Positions 26,722 to 36,786 of a DNA stretch of 64,000 bases are shown here, piece by piece. Location of the stretch: contig JAPTYK010000001.1 in assembly GCA_026913215.1 (NCBI GenBank), forward strand, positions 2,170,001 through 2,234,000, in the 5' to 3' direction. A program made the translations under genes and the position numbers. This stretch comes from Streptomyces diastatochromogenes (GTDB taxonomy: Bacteria > Actinomycetota > Actinomycetes > Streptomycetales > Streptomycetaceae). A model generated the notes under the pieces. That model was not told where the DNA came from, did no database searches, and worked only from the letters and a program-made list of their open reading frames with translations. Position 1 is the stretch's first letter. Each line of letters begins with the position of its first letter.

Positions 26722-27575
26722 TCAGGAGTGCTCGACGAGGGTGTCGGCGAGGACCGGGCGTCGTCGCGCTCCACGGCCGTCACCGCCACCTGGACGCGGC
26801 CGTCCCCGGCCCACATCCGGATGCGCAGGGTCTCGCCCGGGAAGACGACCCCCGCGAAGCGGGTGCGGTACGAGCGGACCCGGGTGACGTCCCCGCCGAG
26901 CAGGGTGTCCACGACCGCCTTGAGGGTCATGCCGTACGAGCAGAGCCCGTGCAGGATCGGCCGGTCGAAGCCGGCGAGCTTGGCGAACTCGGGGTCGGCG
27001 TGGAGCGGGTTCCAGTCGCCGGAGAGCCGGTAGAGCAGGGCCTGTTCCTCGCGGATCGGCCGCTCGACGGTGGCGTCGGGCGCGCGGTCCGGGAGCGCGA
27101 GGCGCTCGGAGGGTCCGCGGTCGCCACCCCAGCCGCCCTCGCCGCGGACGAAGATCGAGGCGTCGCTCGTCCACAGCGGGCCGTCCTCGTCGGCGGCCTC
27201 GGAGCGCAGCACGAGGACGGCGGCCTTGCCCTTGTCGTACACGGCGGCGACGCGGGAGGTGGAGACGGCGCGGCCGCCGGTGGGCAGCGGGCGGTGGAGG
27301 GTGATCGACTGGCCGCCGTGCAGGACGGCGGTGAGGTCGATGTCGATGCCGGGGGCGGAGAGTCCGCCGACGACGCCCATGCCGGCGCCCGCGACGGTGG
27401 CGAAGCTGGGCAGGACGTGGAGCCTGGACTCCAGGGTGTAGCGGAGCTCGTCGGGGTCGGTGGCGGGGACGCCCGCCCCGAGGCCCAGGTGGTAGAGCTG
27501 GACGTCCTTGTGGTCCCAGGAGATCTCGGCGCTGCGGGGTTCCGCGGCGACGGCCTTTGCGGGGTCGATGGGCAT
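26722..27575 (-). CDS. Double-hotdog MaoC-type enoyl-CoA hydratase, Hsd4B-like
   Basis: About 284 residues, the double-hotdog length. WDHKDVQLYHLGLGAG near the N-terminus and YRLSGDWNPLHADPEFAKLA followed by FDRPILHGLCSYGM in the second domain (catalytic Asp and His) closely match the Hsd4B/Rv3538 enoyl-CoA hydratases of cholesterol side-chain beta-oxidation. AAGGAG precedes ATG 27575. A frameshift near 26762 affects only the last dozen residues. First gene of the hydratase, ADH, SDR operon, with a KstR-type site 103 bp upstream. Confidence 0.85.
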
Positions 27576-27677
27576 CGGGCTGCAGCTCCTTGTGGCGGGT
27601 GGAGACCTCGGCGCGGCCGTCCGCACCGTCGACCGCACCGAGGCCGTGCGGGGACCGTCCCGGAGACGCGCCGGATC

Positions 27678-27691
27678 TAGAACGCGTTCCA
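27678..27691. promoter_or_regulatory. KstR-type operator upstream of the hydratase operon
   Basis: TAGAACGCGTTCCA fits the KstR consensus TnnAACnnGTTnnA exactly. It lies in the 261-bp divergent region between the MaoC operon and the ABC exporter genes. Confidence 0.7.
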
Positions 27692-27738
27692 GTTCGGTGC
27701 CCCATGTATAGCGGAGGGGCGATGGCTGGGAACCCCTC

Positions 27739-27753
27739 CTGACGGCGCGTCAG
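27739..27753. promoter_or_regulatory. CTGAYGG-type palindrome
   Basis: CTGACGGCGCGTCAG, a perfect 5+5-bp inverted repeat (CTGAC/GTCAG) around a 5-bp centre. The same motif recurs at 36663, 45711, 53933 and 63096, always near lipid or steroid genes. Confidence 0.55.
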
Positions 27754-27836
27754 ATGCGACCCGGGACATTTGTCACGGCCGGGTCCGTACATTCACTCCT
27801 GCCGGAGCACCGCCCCCGCTCCGTAGCGTCGTCCCC

Positions 27837-28759
27837 ATGAAGAACGAGACAGCGGTCGCCTTCACCGGGGTCACCCGGTCCTTCGGACCGGTCCGCGCCG
27901 TGGACGGCATCGACCTCACCCTCCGCCGCGGCGAGACCGTCGCCCTGCTCGGCCGCAACGGCGCCGGCAAGTCCACCACCATCGGCCTGCTCCTCGGCCT
28001 CGACGAGCCCGACGGCGGCGAGGTCCGGCTCTTCGGCGACACCCCGGCCCGTGCCGTCGCCGCCGGCCGGGTCGGCGCGATGCTCCAGGACGGCCGCCCG
28101 GTCCCCGGGTCACCGTCCGCGAGCTCGTCACCTTCGTCGCCCGGACCTACCCGAAGCCCATGCCGGTCTCCGAGGCCCTCGCCCTCGCCGACCTCACCGA
28201 CCTCGCCGGCCGCCGGGTCGACCGGCTCTCCGGCGGCCAGGTCCAGCGCGTCCGCTTCGCCGTCGCCCTCGTCGGCAACCCCGAACTGATCGTCCTCGAC
28301 GAGCCCACCGCCGCCCTCGACGTCGAGGCCCGCGAGGTCTTCTGGGAGGCGATGCGCGGCTACGCCCGGCGCGGCAACACCATCCTGTTCTCCACCCACT
28401 ACCTGGAGGAGGCCGACGCCAGCGCCGACCGGATCGTCGTCATCGACTCCGGCCGCGTCCTGGCCTCCGGCACCAGCGAGGACCTCAAGCGCGCCGCCGG
28501 CGGCAACCTGGTCTCCTTCGACCTGGCCGGCGAGCCCAGCGAGGGCCTGCACCTCCTCCCCGGCGTGACCTCCGTCGAGATCCGCGGCGACCGCGCCCGG
28601 ATGCACACCGACGACTCCGACGCGACCGTCCGCGCGCTCGCCGGACGGAACGCGATCCGGGGCCTCGAAGTCGGCCCCGTCTCCCTCAACGACGCCTTCC
28701 TCACCCTCACCGCGCGCGCCTCGACCGCGCCGGCCCCCTCCCTGGAGACGACCCGATGA
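27837..28759 (+). CDS. ABC exporter ATP-binding protein (DrrA/NatA type)
   Basis: About 307 residues. Walker A is GRNGAGKSTT, signature LSGGQVQRVRFA, Walker B LIVLDEPTAALD, H-loop STHYLEEAD. The C-terminal extension after residue 220 is typical of drug- or sodium-export ATPases. One frameshift near 28105. The stop overlaps the permease start (ATGA). A two-component system follows directly, the common arrangement where a DesK/DesR-like pair controls an exporter. Confidence 0.85.
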
Positions 28760-29477
28760 TCACCGAGTACGTACGCCTCGAAGTCCGCCGCACCCTGCGC
28801 GACACCGGCTTCGCCATCGGCACCATCGCCGTCCCGGTGATGATGTACCTCCTCTTCACCAACCTCGGCGGCCAGAACGCACCCGAGTGGAAGGCCGCCT
28901 CCATGGTCGGCATGGCGGCGTACGGAGCGCTCGGCGCCGCCCTGTCGATCGGCACCGGCGTCGCCGAGGACAAGGGCTCCGGCTGGCTGCGGCAGCTGCG
29001 GATCACCCCATGAGCCCGCGCCAGGTCGTCACCGGCCGCGCCCTCACCGGCTCGGTGGTGGTGCTCCCGGCGATCCTCGGGGTCCTGCTCGCCGGCGGCC
29101 TGTTCAACGGCGTCCACCTGGCGGCCTGGCAGTGGGCCGTGGTCACCCTCACCCTCTGGCTCGGCTCGCTCCCCTTCACCCTCCTCGGCATCGGCAACGG
29201 CTACCGCCTCACCGCCCAGACGACCGGCGTCGCGAACATCGCCTGCAACCTGGGCCTCGCGGTCCTCGGCGGCCTGTGGTTCCCGGTGAGCCTCTTCCCC
29301 GACTGGCTCCGGTCCCTCTCCGCGTACACCCCGACCAACCGCTTCGCCGAGATCGGCGTCTCGGTCACGGCCGGGCACGCCCCGGGGACGACGGCCCTGG
29401 CGGTGATCGTCGCCTGGGCGGCACTGTTCGGGACGTACGCGGCGGTCTCGTACCGTCGTTCGGCGAGGACGGTGTGA
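28756..29477 (+). CDS. ABC-2 type permease
   Basis: About 240 residues with six hydrophobic segments (FAIGTIAVPVMMYLLF, MVGMAAYGALGAALSIG, VVLPAILGVLLAGGLF, WAVVTLTLWLGSLPFTLL, IACNLGLAVLGGLWFPVS, LAVIVAWAALFGTYAA). A frameshift at the C4 run 29006-29009 is repaired to RITPMSPRQVV. It pairs with the ATPase immediately upstream to form an exporter of unknown substrate. Confidence 0.8.
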
Positions 29478-29486
29478 GGAGCGGAC

Positions 29487-30635
29487 ATGACGATCCGGCA
29501 GAGGCTGCGGGCCAGGGCGGACGAGCGCGGTGAACGGGGGCCCAGCGGGCTGAGCCTGCTCCCCTGGCTGCTGATGGGGCTGGGGGCGCTCTCCCACCTC
29601 ATCAGCGGCGAGGCGGCCAACCCGTGGATCGGCGCGGCGGGCCTGCTGGCCTTCAACTCGGTCTACATCGCGATCGTGTTCCGCGCCTTCGACCCGCGCA
29701 GCCGGGAATCGCCCCTGACCTGGGGACTCCTCGTCACCCTCGGGGCGCTCACCTTCGGCCTGGCCATCGGGTACGGCCGGGAGTGGCTGCTCCTCTTCCC
29801 GCTCCTGGGCCTCGGGGTCGGCGCCGTGGTCCGGCGCGGCCGGCTCCTCCCCGTCATCACCTTCCCGCTGGTCCTCGCGGTCGGCGTGGTGACCTTCTGG
29901 CGGGACGGCTGGGACTCCATCGGGATCGTGTACGGCACCTTCATCTCGATCATGGTGACGGCGGCGATCCTCGCCCTGGACGAGACGGTCCGGCAGCTGC
30001 GGGCGACCCGGGAGGAGCTGGCCAGGGCGGCCGTCGAGAAGGAACGGCTGCGGTTCTCCCGCGACCTGCACGACCTGCTCGGCCACACCCTGTCGGTGAT
30101 CGTCGTGAAGTCGGAGGTCGTACGGCGCCTCGCCCCGCGCGACCTGGACGCGGCCCTCGCGCAGGTCGCGGACATCGAGTCCGTGGGCCGCCAGGCGCTC
30201 ACCGAGATCCGCGAGGCCGTCACCGGCTACCGCGAGGGCAGCCTCGCCACCGAGCTCGACCGGGCGCGCGACGCCCTCTCCACGGCCGGCATCGAACCCG
30301 TCGTACGCCGCTCGGGCCCCCTCCTGGAGCCGCAGACGGAGGCCCTGCTGAGCTGGGTGGTGCGGGAGTCGGCGACGAACGCGGTCCGCCACAGCGGCGC
30401 CTCCCGCTGCGAGATCGACCTCTCCGGCACGGCCGAGCGGGTCCGCCTCACCGTCACGGACAACGGCCGCGGGCCGGCGGACGCCACGCCGGGCAGCGGA
30501 CTGCGCGGCCTGCGCGAGCGCGTCGCCGCGGCAGGCGGCACCCTTGACTCGGGACCGGCCCGCGCGGCGGGTTCCGGGTCACCGCGAACTCCCCGTGGAG
30601 ACCTCCGTCCCACCCGAGGGGATCCGTCCCGATGA
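29487..30635 (+). CDS. Sensor histidine kinase, NarL/DesK family
   Basis: About 382 residues. Five to six N-terminal membrane helices come first, then a HisKA_3 box RFSRDLHDLLGHTLSVIVVK with the phospho-acceptor His near residue 194, and HATPase motifs ESATNAVRHSGA (N box) and GSGLRGLRERV (G box). The last 25 residues are out of frame, repaired to GFRVTAELPVETS. It is coupled to the response regulator and probably senses envelope or lipid stress and controls the exporter upstream. Confidence 0.85.
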   Translation: MTIRQRLRARADERGERGPSGLSLLPWLLMGLGALSHLISGEAANPWIGAAGLLAFNSVYIAIVFRAFDPRSRESPLTWGLLVTLGALTFGLAIGYGREWLLLFPLLGLGVGAVVRRGRLLPVITFPLVLAVGVVTFWRDGWDSIGIVYGTFISIMVTAAILALDETVRQLRATREELARAAVEKERLRFSRDLHDLLGHTLSVIVVKSEVVRRLAPRDLDAALAQVADIESVGRQALTEIREAVTGYREGSLATELDRARDALSTAGIEPVVRRSGPLLEPQTEALLSWVVRESATNAVRHSGASRCEIDLSGTAERVRLTVTDNGRGPADATPGSGLRGLRERVAAAGGTLDSGPARAAGSGSPRTPRGDLRPTRGDPSR

Positions 30636-31236
30636 TCAGACTTCTGCTCGCCGAGGACCAGGGCATGATGCGCGGGGCGCTCGCCCTGCTGCTCGACATG
30701 GAACACGACATCGAGGTGGTCGCCCAGGTCGGCCGAGGCGACGAGATCGTCGACACCGCCCTCCTCTCCCGCCCCGACGTCGCCCTCCTCGACATCGAAC
30801 TCCCCGGCCGCTCCGGCCTCGACGCGGCGGCGGACCTCCGCGACCAGGTCCCCGACTGCCGCGTCCTCATCCTCACCACCTTCGGCCGCCCCGGCTACCT
30901 CCGCCGCGCCATGGAGGCCGGCGCGGCCGGCTTCCTCGTCAAGGACGGCCCCGTGGAGGACCTCGCCGAGGCCGTGCGCCAGGTGCTGCGCGGCGAGACG
31001 GTCATCGACCCGGCCCTCGCGGCAGCGGCCCTCAGCGCGGGCCCGAACCCCTGACGGGACGCGAACGCGACGCCCTGGCCGCCTCCGTGGACGGCGCCAC
31101 GATCGCCGACATCGCCGCCACCCTCCACCTCTCGGAGTCGACCGTCCGCAACTACCTCTCGTCCGCGATCGGCAAGACGGGGACGCGGAACAGGATGGAG
31201 GCGGTGCGGGCGGCGCGGCAGCAGGGGTGGCTGTAG
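30632..31236 (+). CDS. Response regulator, NarL/LuxR family
   Basis: About 201 residues. The receiver has acidic AEDQ, phospho-acceptor Asp54 in VALLDIELPG, and the Lys in FLVKDGP. The LuxR HTH is LTGRERDALAASVDGATIADIAATLHLSESTVRNYLS. One frameshift near 31048 lies between the domains. The ATG at 30632 overlaps the kinase stop. Cognate to the kinase at 29487 and likely a regulator of the ABC exporter. Confidence 0.9.
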
Positions 31237-31263
31237 CCGCCCGGCGGAGGAAGGCCGCGCGGG

Positions 31264-31647
31264 CTACGTCCCGAGCAGGTCCGCCACCCGCGGGTGGTCC
31301 TCGGGCAGGACTCCCAGCTCAAGCTTCCCCTGCGCCGAGTCGCACGCGAGGATCTCCGCCCGGGGGCTCATCGAGATCGCCTCGCGCGCGGAGACCCGGC
31401 GGGTCGTCTCCACCCTGAGATCGCCGGGGAGGCTCACGGCCGCCCCTCGGAAGGCGGGCTTCCAGCTGAGGCCGCCGCCGTCCCGGACGAGCCGGCCGGC
31501 CTTCCAGCGTCCGTTGTCCCGCCGCAGCATGCACGAGACCTCGACTCGCCCGTCCGCCGCCTGCGCGGCGCTCCGGCGCCGGTTCCGAACGCGCAGCAGC
31601 CATCCCACGAGGAGCGCGGCCAGTACCGCGATCACAAGATCGGTCAT
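31264..31647 (-). CDS. DUF2550-like single-pass membrane protein
   Basis: An intact 127-residue protein with one N-terminal helix (LVIAVLAALLVGWLL), an RNRRR stop-transfer, and a beta-rich cytosolic domain (VEVSCMLRRDNGRWKAGRLVR, AEILACDSAQGKLELGVLPED). The layout resembles actinobacterial DUF2550 proteins, but the match is by memory and moderate. No operon partners. The convergent response regulator ends 27 bp away. Confidence 0.55.
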   Translation of the reverse strand: MTDLVIAVLAALLVGWLLRVRNRRRSAAQAADGRVEVSCMLRRDNGRWKAGRLVRDGGGLSWKPAFRGAAVSLPGDLRVETTRRVSAREAISMSPRAEILACDSAQGKLELGVLPEDHPRVADLLGT

Positions 31648-31698
31648 CCGGTCATTCCATCAGGCCGACGGGCGGGAGGGAAGGCGGCCGGGAAGGCG

Positions 31699-33129
31699 CT
31701 ACCGGGCGCGCGTCGCCGTGGCCCTCGGCAGCCAGAGCAGCATCAGCAGGGCGGCGCAGACGAGGACGGCCGTCGAGACGCGGAAGGAGGTCGCGTAGCC
31801 GGCGGTGAGGGTGGCGGGGGTGGCGGTGGGGCCCGTGACGGCGGTGGCGAGGGTGCTCAGGGTGGCGAGGCCGAGGGCGCCGCCCATGGTGCGGGAGGTG
31901 TTGACGAGGCCGGAGACGAGGCCGGCGTCGCCGGGGGCGGCGCTGGAGGTGGCGAGGGTGGCCAGCGGGGTGGTGGCCAGGCCGATGCCGCCCATCATCA
32001 GGATGCCGGGGCCGAGGATCGTCGTGAGGAAGCCGCCGTGGGGGGTCATCGTGGACTGCCAGGCGAAGCCGGCGGCCCCGATGAGCGCGCCGGTCACGGC
32101 GAGGTTCCGGGCGCCGACGGCCGGCATCAGGCGGGGGCCAGCTTCGAGCCGAGGATGACGCTGAGGGAGCTGGGGACGAGTGCGAGACCGGCCTGGAGCG
32201 GGGTGTAGTCGAGGACGTTCTGCGCGTACGTCGTCATGAAGAACCACATGCCGAACGAGCTCGAACCGCACAGCATGATCCCCACGTTGGCCGCCGACAC
32301 CGCCCGGGTGCGGAACAGCTTCAACGGCATCAGCGGGGCCGCCGTGCGGGCCTCGACGGTCACGAAGACGGCGAGGAGCACGAGGCCGCCGAGGAGCGTC
32401 AGGACGGTCGCCGGATCGGTCCAGCCGGCCTCCTCGGTCTGCACGATGCCGTACGCGAGGGTGGCGAGGCCCGCGGTGACGAGGACGGCGCCCGGCAGGT
32501 CGAGGTGGCGTCCGGCGCCGGTGCGGCTCTCGCGGAGCCAGAACACCGCCCCGGCCAGGACGAGGACCCCACGGGGACGTTGATGAGCAGGACCCAGCGC
32601 CAGGAGAACAGGTCGACGAGGAGCCCGCCGACGAAGCCGCCCGCCGCGCCGCCGCCGCGCCCACCGCCGTCCAGGTGGCGATGGCCCGGGTCCTGGCGGG
32701 CCCGGCCGCGACGGCGCCGGTGACCAGGGTCAGGGTGGCCGGCGAGAGGACGGCCGCGCCGAGGCCCTGGACCGCGCGGCCCGCGACGAGCTGCCAGCCC
32801 TCCTGGGCGAGGCCGCCCGCGACCGAGGCGGCGGTGAAGAGGCCGAGCCCGAGCAGGAACATCGCCTTCCGCCCGTAGAGGTCGGCGGCCCGCCCGCCGA
32901 GCAGCATGAACCCGGCGAAGGCGATCCCGTACGCGCTGATCACCCACTGCAGGCCGGCCGCCGAGAGCCCGAGGTCGGACCGCATCGACGGCAGCGCCAC
33001 GTTCACGACGGAGACGTCGAGGACGACGAGGAACTGGCCCGCGCAGGCGGTCAGGACGACCGCCCAGGAACGGGCGGCGGGCACCGGGGCGGAGGGCGTG
33101 GTGGCGGTGTCGGAGTCGGTCTGCGGCAT
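31699..33129 (-). CDS. MFS exporter, DHA2/EmrB-QacA type
   Basis: About 477 residues, consistent with 14 membrane helices. Motif A is GGRAADLYGRKAMFL and motif D1/C-like residues are in LDVSVVNVALPSMRSDLGLS, both diagnostic of DHA2 drug:H+ antiporters. Frameshifts near 32660, 32575 and 32125. No TetR gene is adjacent, so regulation is not evident. Substrate unknown; it probably exports a toxic compound or an own metabolite. Confidence 0.8.
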   Translation of the reverse strand: MPQTDSDTATTPSAPVPAARSWAVVLTACAGQFLVVLDVSVVNVALPSMRSDLGLSAAGLQWVISAYGIAFAGFMLLGGRAADLYGRKAMFLLGLGLFTAASVAGGLAQEGWQLVAGRAVQGLGAAVLSPATLTLVTGAVAAGPARTRAIATWTAVGAAAARRAASSAGSSSTCSPGAGSCSSTSPWGPRPGRGGVLAPREPHRRRTPPRPAGRRPRHRGPRHPRVRHRADRGGRLDRSGDRPDAPRRPRAPRRLRDRRGPHGGPADAVEAVPHPGGVGGQRGDHAVRFELVRHVVLHDDVRAERPRLHPAPGRSRTRPQLPQRHPRLEAGPRLMPAVGARNLAVTGALIGAAGFAWQSTMTPHGGFLTTILGPGILMMGGIGLATTPLATLATSSAAPGDAGLVSGLVNTSRTMGGALGLATLSTLATAVTGPTATPATLTAGYATSFRVSTAVLVCAALLMLLWLPRATATRAR

Positions 33130-33234
33130 GGGGGTGATGCTCGCAGACCGGCTCCGCCCCGCACATGGGGTTTCCGTCCTGGGCCTTGCGGAGGGACCGG
33201 GCCTCGCGGACGGGCCCGGCCCTTCCGGAGGGTC

Positions 33235-34428
33235 CTAGACCTTGCGGAGGAGCGTCACCACCGCCGCGCCGCCCAGGCCGATGTTGTGGGCGAGGCCGAC
33301 CCGCGCCCCCGCGACCTGCCGGGGCCCGGCCTCGCCCCGGAGCTGCCGGACCAGTTCGGCGGCCTGGGCGAGGCCGGTCGCGCCGAGCGGGTGGCCCTTG
33401 GAGATGAGGCCGCCGGAGGGGTTCACGACCCAGCGCCCGCCGTAGGTGGTGGCGCCGGACTGGACGAGCTTGCCGGAGGCGCCCTCCTCGCACATGCCGA
33501 GCGCCTCGTAGGTGAGCAGCTCGTTGATGGAGAAGCAGTCGTGGAGTTCGACGACGTCCACGTCCTCGATGCCGAGGCCCGAGCGCTCGTACGCGAGGCG
33601 GGCGGCGGCCCGGGACATCGGGCGGCCGACGGCGTCGATGCAGGAGCCGGAGGCGAAGGACTCCCCGGTGTCGGTGGTCATCGCCTGTCCGGCGATCTCC
33701 ACGGCCCGGTCCCGCAGCCCGTGTTCGTCGACGAAGCGTTCGGAGACGACGACGGCGGCGGCCGCGCCGTCGGAGGTGGGCGAGCACTGGAGTTTGGTGA
33801 GCGGCCGGTGGACGGTCTTCGCGGCGAGGATCTCGTCGACGGTGTAGACGTCCTGGAACTGGGCGTGGGGGTTGTTCGCCGAGTGCTGGTGGTTCTTGGC
33901 GCCGACGGCCGCGAGCTGCACCTCGGTGGTCCCGTACCGCTCCATGTGCTCGCGGGCGGCGTTGCCGAAGATCTGGGCGGTGGGCGGGGACATCTCGAAG
34001 CCGTGGGCGGCGGCCATGATGCCGTAGTGCCGGGCGACGGGCGAGGTCTTGAAGTCTCCCGCGCCCGCTCCCCCGCCGAGCGCGCCCCGGGCCATCTTCT
34101 CGAAGCCGAGGGCGAGGACGCAGTCGGCGACGCCGCCCTCGACGAACTGCCGGGCGGTCATCAGGGCGGTGGAGCCCGTGGCGCAGTTGTTGTTGAGGTT
34201 GTAGACGGGGATGCCGGTGAGCCCGAGCTCGTACACGGCGCGCTGGCCCGCGGTGGAGGCCTGGAAGCAGTAGCCGACGGCGGCCTGTTCCACGCGCGCG
34301 TAGGGGACGCCCGCGTCGGCGAGGGCGGCGGTGCCCGCCTCCTCGGCCATGTCCCAGTACTGCCAGTCCCGGGTCTCCGGCTTCTCGAACTTCGTCATGC
34401 CGACGCCGACGACGTACGCCTTGCCCAT
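33235..34428 (-). CDS. Lipid-transfer-type thiolase (SCP-X/Ltp family)
   Basis: An intact 397-residue thiolase-fold protein. The nucleophile is Cys82 in [11 protein letters not shown], and the C-terminal [17 protein letters not shown] carries the His. The sequence matches the Ltp proteins of steroid catabolism, some of which act as retro-aldolases that remove the side chain rather than as thiolases. It follows the FadE34-like gene by 14 bp and should share its KstR-type operator at 36647. No DUF35 partner is visible. Confidence 0.85.
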   Translation of the reverse strand: MGKAYVVGVGMTKFEKPETRDWQYWDMAEEAGTAALADAGVPYARVEQAAVGYCFQASTAGQRAVYELGLTGIPVYNLNNNCATGSTALMTARQFVEGGVADCVLALGFEKMARGALGGGAGAGDFKTSPVARHYGIMAAAHGFEMSPPTAQIFGNAAREHMERYGTTEVQLAAVGAKNHQHSANNPHAQFQDVYTVDEILAAKTVHRPLTKLQCSPTSDGAAAAVVVSERFVDEHGLRDRAVEIAGQAMTTDTGESFASGSCIDAVGRPMSRAAARLAYERSGLGIEDVDVVELHDCFSINELLTYEALGMCEEGASGKLVQSGATTYGGRWVVNPSGGLISKGHPLGATGLAQAAELVRQLRGEAGPRQVAGARVGLAHNIGLGGAAVVTLLRKV

Positions 34429-34442
34429 TTCCGAGTTCCCCC

Positions 34443-36635
34443 TCAGTCCTTCGGGAGGCCGAGCAGACGCTCGGCGACGACGTTGAGCTGCACTTGCGTG
34501 GTGCCGCCCGCGATGGTGAGGCAGCGGGACATGAGCAGGCCGTGGACGACCCGTTCGCCGGGGCCCTCGCGCACGGCGCCCTCGGGGCCGTGGAGTTCGA
34601 GGGTGAGTTCGGCGAGTTTCTGCTGGTGGAGGGTCTGGACGAGTTTGCGGACGCTGGCGCCCGCGCCGGGTTCGAGCCCGGACACCTGGAGCAGGGTGGT
34701 GCGCAGGCCGATGCACGCGAGCGCGTGGGCCTCGGCGAGCAGGGCCCCGACGCGTACGCGGACGGAGCTGTCGGCCCGGTCCGCCCGGTCGATGACGGCT
34801 TCGAGGCCGGTGTCGAAGGCGACCTGGTCGGCCATGTGGACGCGTTCGTTGCCGAGGGTGTTGCGGGCGACGCGCCAGCCGTCGTTCACCTCGCCGACGA
34901 CGGCGTCGGCGGGGAGGAGGACGTCGTCGAACCAGACCTCGTTGAAGAGGGAGTCCCCGGTGATCTCCTTGAGCGGCCGGATGTCGATGCCGGGGGTGTT
35001 CTTCATGTCGACGAGGAAGTACGTGAGCCCCTGGTGCTTGGGGGCGGTGGGGTCGGTGCGGGCGAGCAGGATGCCGTGGTGGGCCCACTGGGCGGCGCTC
35101 GTCCACACCTTCTGCCCGTTGATCCGCCAGCGCCCGTCCTCGGTCCGCTCCGCGCGCGTGCGCAGGGAGGCGAGGTCGGATCCCGCGCCGGGCTCGGAGA
35201 AGAGCTGGCACCAGAGGCGTTCGCCGCGCAGGGTCGGGCCGAGGTGTTCGGCCTGCTGGGCGGGGGTGCCGTGGGCGAGGAGCGAGGGGACGACCCAGGT
35301 GGCGATGCCGAGTCCGGAGAGGCGGATCCCGGCCTCGTCGAGCTCCCGTTGGACGGCGAGCTGCTGGAGGGGGCCCGCGCCGAGCCCGTACGGCTCCGGG
35401 AGGTGCGGGGCCGCGTAGCCGGTGGGGACGAGGGCGCGCCGGGCGGCGGCCGGGTCGAGTCCGGCGGCGGGGCGACGGCCTCGCGGGCCCGGCGGCGGTA
35501 CGCGTCGGCCTCGGGCGGCAGGTCGAGGCGGAGGCCCCGGCGGACGCCGGCGGCGGCGTGCCGGAGGGCGGCGAGCCGGTGGTGGTCGCCGGTGCCGAGG
35601 AGCTGGCGGGCGACGAGCGCGCGGCGCAGCAGCAGGTGGGCGTCGTGCTCCCAGGTGAAGCCGGTGCCGCCGAGGATCTGGATGCAGTCCTTGGCGCAGC
35701 CGTACGCGGCGTCGAGGGCGGTGGCGGCGGCGAGCGCGGCGGTGAGGGAGCGGGCTCCCTCCTGGCCGTCCTGGGCGGCGCGGGCGGCGTCCCAGGTGAG
35801 GGCGCGGGCCTGTTCGAGCCGGACGAGCATGTCGGCGCAGAGGTGTTTGACGCCCTGGAACTGTCCGATGGGCCGGCCGAACTGCTCGCGGGTGCGGGCG
35901 TGTTCGGCGGCGGTCTCGACGGCGCGGGCGGCGGTGCCGCAGGCGTCGGCGGCGAAGAGGACGGCGGCGAGGTCGTGGACGAGGGTGGTGACGGCGGTCC
36001 CGTCGGGGTGTGCGTCGAGGGCGAGTTCGCGGTCGGCCGGTACGTGGGCGGCGCGGGCGGTGATCTCGGCGGTGGGCCGGGTCGGGTCGGCGCTCTCGTG
36101 GGGCCGGACGGCGAGGCCTTCGGTGTCGGCGGCGAGCCAGACGGAGCCGTCGGCGGTGGCGGCCCGGAGGAGGACCAGGTCGGCCTGGGCGCCGCCGAGG
36201 ACGGGGGCGCGGTGCCGTCGAGGAGGTAGCCGCTCGCGGTGCGGACGGCGGTGAGGGTGCCGGTGCCGCCGAGGGCGACGGCCCCGATCCGCTCTCCCGC
36301 GCGAGCGTGCCCGCCATTTCGTGCCGCCCGCAGCGGTGGAGGAGTTCGGCGGCGAGCGCGGAGGGCAGGTAGGGGCCGGGCAGCAGGGCCCTGGCCGCCT
36401 CCTCCACGACGACGGCGAGGTCCCCGAGGTCGCCGCCCCCGCCGCCGTGCTCCTCGGGCAGGTGGAGCCCGAGGAGTCCCTGCTCGGCGGCGGCGTCCCA
36501 GTACGAGGGCCGTCCGGTGGCGGTGTCGGGGACGTCCAGGTGCTTGCGGACTTCCTCGGGGGGTACGGCGCGGGTGAGCCAGCCCCGGACGGATCGGGCG
36601 AGCTCCCGCTGTTCGTGCGTGATGGCGATGCCCAT
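34443..36635 (-). CDS. Double-length acyl-CoA dehydrogenase, FadE34-like
   Basis: About 730 residues, twice the usual ACAD length, with two ACAD domains in tandem. The first contains [20 protein letters not shown] and [20 protein letters not shown]. The second contains [19 protein letters not shown] (FAD/substrate motif), [11 protein letters not shown] and the C-terminal [20 protein letters not shown]. The fused form is characteristic of FadE34, a steroid-CoA side-chain dehydrogenase of the KstR regulon. Several frameshifts between 35450 and 36300. The start at 36635 lies only 12 bp from a KstR-type site, so the operator overlaps the promoter. Confidence 0.85.
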   Translation of the reverse strand: MGIAITHEQRELARSVRGWLTRAVPPEEVRKHLDVPDTATGRPSYWDAAAEQGLLGLHLPEEHGGGGGDLGDLAVVVEEAARALLPGPYLPSALAAELLHRCGRHEMAGTLARESGSGPSPSAAPAPSPPSAPRAATSSTAPRPRPRRRPGRPGPPPGRHRRRLRLARRRHRRPRRPAPRERRPDPAHRRDHRPRRPRTGRPRTRPRRTPRRDRRHHPRPRPRRRPLRRRRLRHRRPRRRDRRRTRPHPRAVRPAHRTVPGRQTPLRRHARPARTGPRPHLGRRPRRPGRPGGSPLPHRRARRRHRPRRRVRLRQGLHPDPRRHRLHLGARRPPAAAPRARRPPAPRHRRPPPARRPPARRRRRPPGPPPRPAARGRRVPPPGPRGRRPAAGLDPAAARRALVPTGYAAPHLPEPYGLGAGPLQQLAVQRELDEAGIRLSGLGIATWVVPSLLAHGTPAQQAEHLGPTLRGERLWCQLFSEPGAGSDLASLRTRAERTEDGRWRINGQKVWTSAAQWAHHGILLARTDPTAPKHQGLTYFLVDMKNTPGIDIRPLKEITGDSLFNEVWFDDVLLPADAVVGEVNDGWRVARNTLGNERVHMADQVAFDTGLEAVIDRADRADSSVRVRVGALLAEAHALACIGLRTTLLQVSGLEPGAGASVRKLVQTLHQQKLAELTLELHGPEGAVREGPGERVVHGLLMSRCLTIAGGTTQVQLNVVAERLLGLPKD

Positions 36636-36646
36636 GCGCCGCAGAC

Positions 36647-36660
36647 TAGAACACGTTCCA
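36647..36660. promoter_or_regulatory. KstR-type operator upstream of the FadE34-like gene
   Basis: TAGAACACGTTCCA fits TnnAACnnGTTnnA exactly and differs from the ideal TAGAACACGTTCTA at one base. It is adjacent to a second palindrome at 36661. Confidence 0.75.
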
Positions 36661-36679
36661 TTCTGACGGAAGGTCAGAA
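36661..36679. promoter_or_regulatory. CTGAYGG-type palindrome, longest copy
   Basis: TTCTGACGGAAGGTCAGAA has 7-bp arms (TTCTGAC/GTCAGAA) around a 5-bp centre and directly abuts the KstR-type site. Confidence 0.6.
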
Positions 36680-36697
36680 ACATGATTAGGGAAAACC

Positions 36698-36746
36698 TGC
36701 GCGACGCAGAGAAGTGCGGATAGAATCTTCTGCGCAACGCAGAGAA
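36698..36746. promoter_or_regulatory. Paired operators upstream of the NmrA-like gene
   Basis: TGCGCGACGCAGAGAA (36698-36713) and TGCGCAACGCAGAGAA (36731-36746) are direct repeats 33 bp apart, about three helical turns. Each contains an inverted repeat CTGCG-nnn-CGCAG if the preceding C is included. They lie 40-90 bp before the ATG at 36787 and look like binding sites for a dimeric repressor. Confidence 0.6.
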
Positions 36747-36786
36747 TGCACAGCGCAGCACAGCAACCACCACCCCGGGGGAACCC

